A stretch of DNA of 10,351 bases, taken from NCBI GenBank assembly GCA_903934275.1, contig CAIZNF010000290.1:1-10351 (forward strand). The letters run 5' to 3'. Below, piece by piece: positions 6,365 to 10,351 of this stretch. The stretch is from an uncultured Nitrosomonadales bacterium. Its GTDB lineage: Bacteria > Pseudomonadota > Gammaproteobacteria > Burkholderiales > Gallionellaceae. A model generated the notes under the pieces. The model made no database searches. It was not told where the DNA came from and was given only the letters and a program-made list of their open reading frames with translations. A program made the position numbers and the translations under genes. The stretch's first letter is position 1. The number at the start of each line of letters is the position of its first letter.

Positions 6365-8460
6365 AAGCTAAAATTCTGTTGGTTGACGACAACCCAAACA
6401 ATCGCTTCGCGTTGCGTACCATCCTCAAAGGGGTTAATGCCGAGCTGCACGAAGCCTCCAATGGTTTCGACGCATTGAGTCTGTCGCTGGAAGAGGATTA
6501 CGCGCTGATCCTGCTCGATGTGCAAATGCCTGAGATTGATGGTTTTGAAGTCTGTGAGCAGTTGCGCGGCGATCCGAGAACCGCAGATACGCCTGTCATT
6601 TTCCTGACAGCAGCGTACAAGGAGGTGGTGGACAAAGTCAGAGGGTATGTAGCGGGTGCGACCGACTATCTTGCCAAGCCGATCGAGGATCATATCCTGA
6701 AGGCCAAAGTTCAGGTTTTTCTTAAGCTATTTGAACAGCGTCGTCAGTTGCAGGAGAACAACGAGTCATTGCGGATTGCGGCAACGGTGTTCGAGTCTCA
6801 GGAAGGCATGCTGGTCACGGATATTGATGGCATGATTGTGCAGGTCAATCAGGCATATACGCGGATTACTGGATACCGACCAGAGGAGGTGATCGGCAAG
6901 AACCCGAGCATCCTGTCCTCGGGAAGGCAGGACGAGCAGTTCTATGTGGAGATGTGGGATGCGCTTAAAAAAAATCACTACTGGCAGGGTGAATTATGGA
7001 ATCGGCGCAAGGGCGGCGAGACATACCCTGTCTGGCTGACCATCAGTGCTGTAATCGATGCAAAAGAGCAAGTGACCAACTATGTCGGGGCTTTCTCCGA
7101 CATCACAGTACACAAAAGGGACGAAGAGAAAATACACAATCTGGCTTTTTACGATCCGCTCACGGGATTGCCCAATCGACGACTGCTTCTCGAGCGTGCG
7201 AAGCATGAACTGGCTTCCAGCAAACGGAAGGGGAATTACGGCGCGTTGATGTTTCTTGATATGGATAACTTCAAGATGCTCAACGATACGAAAGGGCATG
7301 ACTTTGGCGATGATCTGCTGGTTGATGTCGCGCATCGTCTGAGTGAAGGTGTCAGGCAGGAAGATACGGTTTCAAGGTTAGGAGGGGATGAGTTTGTCGT
7401 GATACTCGGCGATTTGGATGTCGATGAATCCAAGGCCGTGACGCAGGCACAGGCTTTAGCCAACAAGCTGTTAATCAGTCTTGCCGAGCCATACCGCCTG
7501 TCCGTTTCAAAAATGAACGGAACTGAAGAGATCGAATACCGCTGTTCATCCAGCATCGGCATCACGATGTTCAACATCCAGGATGACTCTGTGGAAGATA
7601 TGCTAAAACGTGCTGATGTAGCAATGTATCAGGCCAAGTCCTCCGGGCGAAATGCTGTACGGTTTTTCGATCCAGTCATGCAGCAGATGATAAAAAATCG
7701 TGCCGAGCTCAATGATATGATGTACAAGAGCATTGTGAATAATGAGTTGGAGTTATATTACCAGTTGCAGGTCGATGCGGATGAAACACCTGCCGGTGTT
7801 GAGGTGCTGCTGCGCTGGAACCATCCTGAACGAGGACTGATCTCGCCAGCCGAATTCATTCCGCTAGCCGAAGAGAACGGCTATATCGTACAAATTGGAT
7901 TGTGGGTGCTTGAAATGGCCTGTCTACAGCTCAAGCAATGGGAGAATACGCCTGTTTTTGAGCGGATCAAACTGTCCGTCAACGTAAGTGCGAAGCAGTT
8001 CAAACAGAGTGACTTCGTTGACAGGGTCGCATCCGTGCTCAATCTAGCGGAAATCCATCCGTCAAGGCTGGTACTCGAGTTGACCGAGAGTGTGGTGCTC
8101 GATGATGTCAAAGAGGCGATATTCAAGATGCGAGCGCTCAAGGAGTTGGGCGTCGGTTTGTCGATGGATGATTTCGGTACGGGGTACTCTTCGCTGTCCT
8201 ATCTGCAGCGACTGCCTGTTGATGAGCTCAAAATCGATCAGTCATTTGTCCGCGATCTAATCGGTAATGCGGACAATGAGAGTATCGTGAAAACCATCAT
8301 CGTGCTGGCTCAGCAGTTGGGTATGAGTATAGTTGCGGAAGGGGTGGAGACGCGGGAGCAGTTTAACTTGCTAAAGAGCAGGGGATGCTGCTTCTTTCAG
8401 GGTTATTTGTTCAGCAAACCTGTTCCGATAGAACAGTTTGAGGATCTGCTAAAACAGTGA
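6361..8460 (+). CDS. Response regulator with PAS, GGDEF and EAL domains (c-di-GMP turnover)
   Basis: This 699-residue cytoplasmic protein links phosphorelay input to c-di-GMP. The receiver (about 4-120) has D9/D10, phospho-acceptor D53, T84 and K107. A PAS domain follows at about 137-256. The GGDEF domain (about 258-430) has metal ligand D300 in FLDMDNFK and an intact GGDEF at 341-345. R332-x-x-D335, five residues before it, is a typical product-inhibition I-site, so cyclase activity is plausible. The EAL domain (about 455-695) reads E-V-L at 481-483 and keeps E573/E576 (ELTES), DDFGTG at 603-608, K624, E660/E663 and Q680, so phosphodiesterase activity is also plausible. The first base of its ATG falls in the CheB stop region (4-base overlap), with GAGG at 6353-6356 as ribosome binding site. 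The natural phosphodonor is probably the kinase at the head of the operon. Confidence 0.95.
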   Translation: MKAKILLVDDNPNNRFALRTILKGVNAELHEASNGFDALSLSLEEDYALILLDVQMPEIDGFEVCEQLRGDPRTADTPVIFLTAAYKEVVDKVRGYVAGATDYLAKPIEDHILKAKVQVFLKLFEQRRQLQENNESLRIAATVFESQEGMLVTDIDGMIVQVNQAYTRITGYRPEEVIGKNPSILSSGRQDEQFYVEMWDALKKNHYWQGELWNRRKGGETYPVWLTISAVIDAKEQVTNYVGAFSDITVHKRDEEKIHNLAFYDPLTGLPNRRLLLERAKHELASSKRKGNYGALMFLDMDNFKMLNDTKGHDFGDDLLVDVAHRLSEGVRQEDTVSRLGGDEFVVILGDLDVDESKAVTQAQALANKLLISLAEPYRLSVSKMNGTEEIEYRCSSSIGITMFNIQDDSVEDMLKRADVAMYQAKSSGRNAVRFFDPVMQQMIKNRAELNDMMYKSIVNNELELYYQLQVDADETPAGVEVLLRWNHPERGLISPAEFIPLAEENGYIVQIGLWVLEMACLQLKQWENTPVFERIKLSVNVSAKQFKQSDFVDRVASVLNLAEIHPSRLVLELTESVVLDDVKEAIFKMRALKELGVGLSMDDFGTGYSSLSYLQRLPVDELKIDQSFVRDLIGNADNESIVKTIIVLAQQLGMSIVAEGVETREQFNLLKSRGCCFFQGYLFSKPVPIEQFEDLLKQ

Positions 8461-8542
8461 TGTGACACCTCCGGACTCCACCATGGATAATTATTTACAG
8501 CAGTTGCTTTTGATTTGCAGTTAAATCTGTTAGGCCGGATCG
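8461..8542. other. Operon end to IS junction: no clear terminator
   Basis: No coding sequence and no hairpin followed by a T run was found between the stop of the last signalling gene and the IS. Joining the two IS flanks rebuilds a bulged stem: GCC-GG-ATCG, loop GGT, CGAT-GGC (left arm 8534-8542, right arm from 10146 onward). The insertion may therefore have split a stem-loop that once followed the operon. Confidence 0.4.
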
Positions 8543-8546
8543 GGTC
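8543..8546. repeat. Candidate target-site duplication, left copy (GGTC)
   Basis: GGTC directly abuts the left terminal repeat and recurs at 10143-10146, flush with the right terminal repeat. A four-base match at exactly this place has a chance of about 1 in 256. Target duplication lengths vary in IS1182-type elements, so the call is moderate. Confidence 0.55.
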
Positions 8547-8568
8547 TATTCCGTTGAAAAACTCCCCA
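8547..8568 (+). repeat. Left terminal inverted repeat of the IS
   Basis: TATTCC, then the core GTTGAAAAACTC, then CCCA. It pairs with 10121-10142 at 20 of 22 positions; the two differences are both C/T. This end lies on the transposase 3' side. A diverged copy of the same end is present at 199-219. Confidence 0.85.
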
Positions 8569-8672
8569 ACATTTCAGGTTTATCGCGCTATTAAAGTTTG
8601 AATTTGAGGTATTTTCGGCTATTGAATGGTTTTACAGCTGGGTTTATTCAGCTTTAGTGCTTCTTTTTGCCT

Positions 8673-10055
8673 TTATGCTGGTATTGCCTGCATATCTGGT
8701 ACTAAAGGCGTCAACCACATCGCCATTCGCCGCAGATTCTGTGCGGTGGCGGCCAGTAGAAACTCATCCTGCGCACCGCTAAAGCCTCGCAGTCGCAATT
8801 TATCCAGTTTTAAAATGCGTTTTAAGTGCGCAAACAGCATCTCTACCTTTTTGCGCTCCCTGCGTGATTGCTTGTATGCATCCGTTTCTCCGATAGCACG
8901 CGCAACATCACGTGCAGGCTCGTAAATGCTACGCGCTATTTTACGCACAGGTGTATTAGGACAACACTTTTCTTTTATTGGACAGTTCGTACAGTCACTC
9001 TTGATTGAGTGGTAGAGAATGGTATCAGCCTTCGTGATGTGAGAGCGTGGTTTTTTAAACGGACGCCAATTGCTACGTAGCGCATTACCTTGCGGGCAAC
9101 TATATTCATTACTGGCGTCATCCCAAACGAAATCACTGCGTGACAAAGTACCGTCTTCACGTTCTGATCTATCCAAGACCGGCACATGCGGTTCAATTTG
9201 CTTCTCATCCACCAACCAACCTAGCATAGATGCAGAGCCATAATTAGTATCACCGACAAGTCGCGCTGGCTTTATCTCAAATTGATCTTCTACTCTCTCA
9301 ATCATTATCTTAGTAGCGTCTACCTCGGCAGATTTGCTTACAGCAGAAGCTTCGACATCGACAATAATGCCAGCATCAAGATCAATCAGATAATTGGTGC
9401 AATAAGCAAATACGCCAGGGCCATGTGCAGCTGTCCAGCTTGAAGATGGATCTGTCAGTGAAATTGCCTTTGGTGCGTAGTCAGGCGAGTCAGTGATTTC
9501 AAGTGACTCCAAATATTCTCTTACTGGACGTGTAGCTTCATTTGGGTTTCCCCAATCAGCCGGTTCGTCTCCGGAAATTCCGCGCTGACGTTGTGCATCG
9601 GCTTTGATGATACTGGCATCAGTGGCAAAGCCTTCACCGCGTACCAGACCTTCTTTCATGCAGCGCTGCAGCACAGTTTCAAATAGCTTTCTAAACACTT
9701 CACCATCGCGAAAGCGGCCATGTCGGTTCTTGGAGAATGTAGAGTGATCTGGCACTTGATCTTCAATACCTAAGTGGCAAAACCAACGATAAGCAAGATT
9801 AAGATGCACCTCTTCACACAGGCGGCGTTCTGAGCGGATGCCAAAGCTGTAGCCGATAATCAGCATGCGAATCATCAACTCAGGATCAATCGAGGGGCGA
9901 CCAGTGTGGCTGTATAACTGAGACAGGTGCTGCCGAAGGTCAGATAAGTCGAGGAATTGATTAATGCCGCGTAGTAAATGATTCTGCGGAACGTAAGCTT
10001 CAAGATTAAACGAGTAAAACAGCTTGTCTTGACTATCTGATTGACGACCCATCAT
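8673..10055 (-). CDS. IS1182-family DDE transposase, full length
   Basis: The 460-residue protein catalyses excision and insertion of the element. The N-terminal part has the family's HTGRPSIDPELMIRML segment (about 50-64), followed by a helical region with SERRLCEEVHLNLAYRWFC. The catalytic acids are apparent as D146 in FATDASIIKADA, D269 in LVGDTNYGS and E405 in RRERKKVEMLFAHLKR. Between the second D and the E lies a cysteine-rich insert (C320, C355, C358, C364, C365) that may bind zinc, as in related transposases. The C-terminus carries TAQNLRRMAMW. Two tandem ATGs (10055 and 10052) could each start the protein; an AGGA lies nine bases before the first. No frameshift or stop is seen, so it should be functional. 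It has its own promoter within the IS. Confidence 0.93.
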   Translation of the reverse strand: MMGRQSDSQDKLFYSFNLEAYVPQNHLLRGINQFLDLSDLRQHLSQLYSHTGRPSIDPELMIRMLIIGYSFGIRSERRLCEEVHLNLAYRWFCHLGIEDQVPDHSTFSKNRHGRFRDGEVFRKLFETVLQRCMKEGLVRGEGFATDASIIKADAQRQRGISGDEPADWGNPNEATRPVREYLESLEITDSPDYAPKAISLTDPSSSWTAAHGPGVFAYCTNYLIDLDAGIIVDVEASAVSKSAEVDATKIMIERVEDQFEIKPARLVGDTNYGSASMLGWLVDEKQIEPHVPVLDRSEREDGTLSRSDFVWDDASNEYSCPQGNALRSNWRPFKKPRSHITKADTILYHSIKSDCTNCPIKEKCCPNTPVRKIARSIYEPARDVARAIGETDAYKQSRRERKKVEMLFAHLKRILKLDKLRLRGFSGAQDEFLLAATAQNLRRMAMWLTPLVPDMQAIPA

Positions 10056-10061
10056 GGTGAC

Positions 10062-10087
10062 TTATCCTATATAAATCAATAGGATAA
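10062..10087 (-). promoter_or_regulatory. 8-bp dyad overlapping the transposase ribosome binding site
   Basis: On the minus strand TTATCCTA (10087-10080) is followed after ten bases by its exact reverse complement TAGGATAA (10069-10062). The second arm contains the AGGA that should serve as ribosome binding site. The first arm starts at the end of the predicted -10 box. Transcripts from the IS promoter should start near 10080 and lack most of the first arm. Transcripts entering from outside would contain both arms and could fold over the ribosome binding site. The dyad could also be a DNA operator for a repressor. Confidence 0.6.
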
Positions 10088-10115
10088 TTTTATTTTAAGC
10101 GGGTCTGATTGTCAA
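10087..10115 (-). promoter_or_regulatory. Near-consensus sigma70 promoter of the transposase
   Basis: On the minus strand TTGACA (10115-10110, perfect -35) is followed after exactly 17 bases by TAAAAT (10092-10087, 5 of 6 to the -10 consensus). It sits just inside the right terminal repeat and about 32 bases before the transposase start codon. This is by far the best promoter match seen in the window. Confidence 0.75.
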
Positions 10116-10120
10116 TTTTA

Positions 10121-10142
10121 TGGAGAGTTTTTCAACAGAATA
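10121..10142 (-). repeat. Right terminal inverted repeat of the IS
   Basis: Read on the minus strand from 10142 it is TATTCT, then the core GTTGAAAAACTC, then TCCA, matching the left repeat at 20 of 22 positions. It lies on the transposase 5' side, next to the promoter. Confidence 0.85.
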
Positions 10143-10146
10143 GGTC
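10143..10146. repeat. Candidate target-site duplication, right copy (GGTC)
   Basis: This is the second copy of the GGTC found at 8543-8546, immediately outside the right terminal repeat. Removing one copy and the element gives a continuous sequence in which ATCG and CGAT flank GGT as a small dyad. Confidence 0.55.
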
Positions 10147-10351
10147 GATGGCTGTCAGTGGCATGCTGATGCTGACTGGCTGCTAAGTGGATGTTGCAGC
10201 CTGATGTGCTTTTACTGGCAATAGATTGAGGATGGCCATAAGCTGAGACATAATGCGTAATTAATGAATGACTGCTTCTGAGTTCTTTTGTGTGTAATGA
10301 CTGTGTTGATGATGTTGCTCCTATCAAAAGATTGAGAAATGCTGGGTATTA
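10147..10351. other. Right flank of the IS: nothing recognisable
   Basis: No convincing coding sequence, RNA gene or terminator is visible. A small imperfect hairpin (GTCA-GCAT, loop GCTG, ATGC-TGAC, with a three-base bulge) lies at about 10154-10176. The stretch is probably intergenic sequence that was continuous with 8461-8546 before the IS arrived. Confidence 0.5.

Larger units (their letters stand above)
8547..10142 (-). mobile_element. Complete IS1182-family insertion sequence, 1596 bp
   Basis: The element holds a single full-length DDE transposase gene on the minus strand between near-perfect terminal inverted repeats. The repeats start TATTC(C/T)GTTGAAAAACTC on both ends (20 of 22 positions identical). 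GGTC flanks both ends directly, at 8543-8546 and 10143-10146, which fits a 4-bp target duplication. The length and single-gene layout fit the IS1182 family. The intact gene, good promoter and preserved flanking repeat suggest a recent, probably still active insertion. It lies downstream of the signalling operon and faces it, so it does not interrupt any recognisable gene. The family assignment rests on transposase features I recognise, not on a database search. Confidence 0.85.

Noticed and set aside
8636..8653. AGCTG/CAGCT hairpin after the transposase stop as a terminator
   Set aside because: The stem is only five pairs and no T run follows on the minus strand, the direction in which the transposase is read. 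The T-rich stretch on the + side begins several bases after the stem.
8626..8925. Open frame of 99 codons on the + strand inside the IS
   Set aside because: It is antisense to the C-terminal part of the transposase, with no start signal or recognisable product.
10154..10176. Hairpin in the right flank as a terminator or small RNA
   Set aside because: The two four-pair stems are separated by a bulge and lack a T run; such structures occur by chance.
1..10351. CRISPR array, tRNA, rRNA, toxin-antitoxin or phage genes
   Set aside because: No regularly spaced direct repeats, cloverleaf or conserved rRNA segments, nor small paired genes of this kind, were found. The only repeat ladder is the protein-level heptad in the kinase.

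Overview
The window carries a four-gene, tightly overlapping signal-transduction operon on the + strand (689-8460), followed by an apparently intact IS1182-family insertion sequence whose transposase reads on the - strand (8547-10142). A decayed end of a related IS1182-type element lies upstream of the operon (199 to about 450). There are no tRNA or rRNA genes and no CRISPR array. The mid-range GC content, the Gram-negative style of the proteins (Cache/HAMP hybrid kinase, CheR, CheB, GGDEF-EAL) and the IS ends suggest an environmental proteobacterium, perhaps a betaproteobacterium. The taxon is a guess, because there is no marker gene.

Layout. 1-198: non-coding, with one 7-bp inverted repeat. 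199-450: IS1182 remnant, made of a terminal inverted repeat plus the broken C-terminus of a transposase. 451-688: leader of the operon with small dyads, a weak promoter candidate and a strong ribosome binding site. 689-4942: 1417-residue membrane hybrid histidine kinase (TM-Cache-TM-HAMP-GAF-PAS-coiled coil-HisKA-HATPase-REC-REC-REC). 4942-5799: CheR-type methyltransferase. 5792-6364: stand-alone CheB-type methylesterase without a receiver domain. 6361-8460: REC-PAS-GGDEF-EAL c-di-GMP enzyme. 8461-8542: short intergenic stretch. 8543-10146: IS1182-type element with 22-bp terminal inverted repeats and a probable 4-bp target duplication (GGTC). 10147-10351: nothing recognisable.

How the genes may work together. 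The stop and start codons of the four genes overlap by 1, 8 and 4 bases, so they are almost certainly co-transcribed and translationally coupled. CheR and CheB normally add and remove methyl groups on glutamates of chemoreceptors, but this window holds no chemoreceptor, CheA or CheW. The kinase itself is built like a receptor in its N-terminal half. Between PAS and HisKA it has six consecutive heptads of the form x-E-E-(L/M)-(R/K/Q)-(A/S/H)-x, one of which (E747-S752) matches the classical receptor methylation consensus Glx-Glx-x-x-Ala-Ser. The most interesting hypothesis is that CheR and CheB tune this kinase directly by reversible methylation of its signalling coiled coil. The phosphoryl output would then pass through its receivers, and/or the receiver of the last gene, to control c-di-GMP. 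This is inference from sequence and context.
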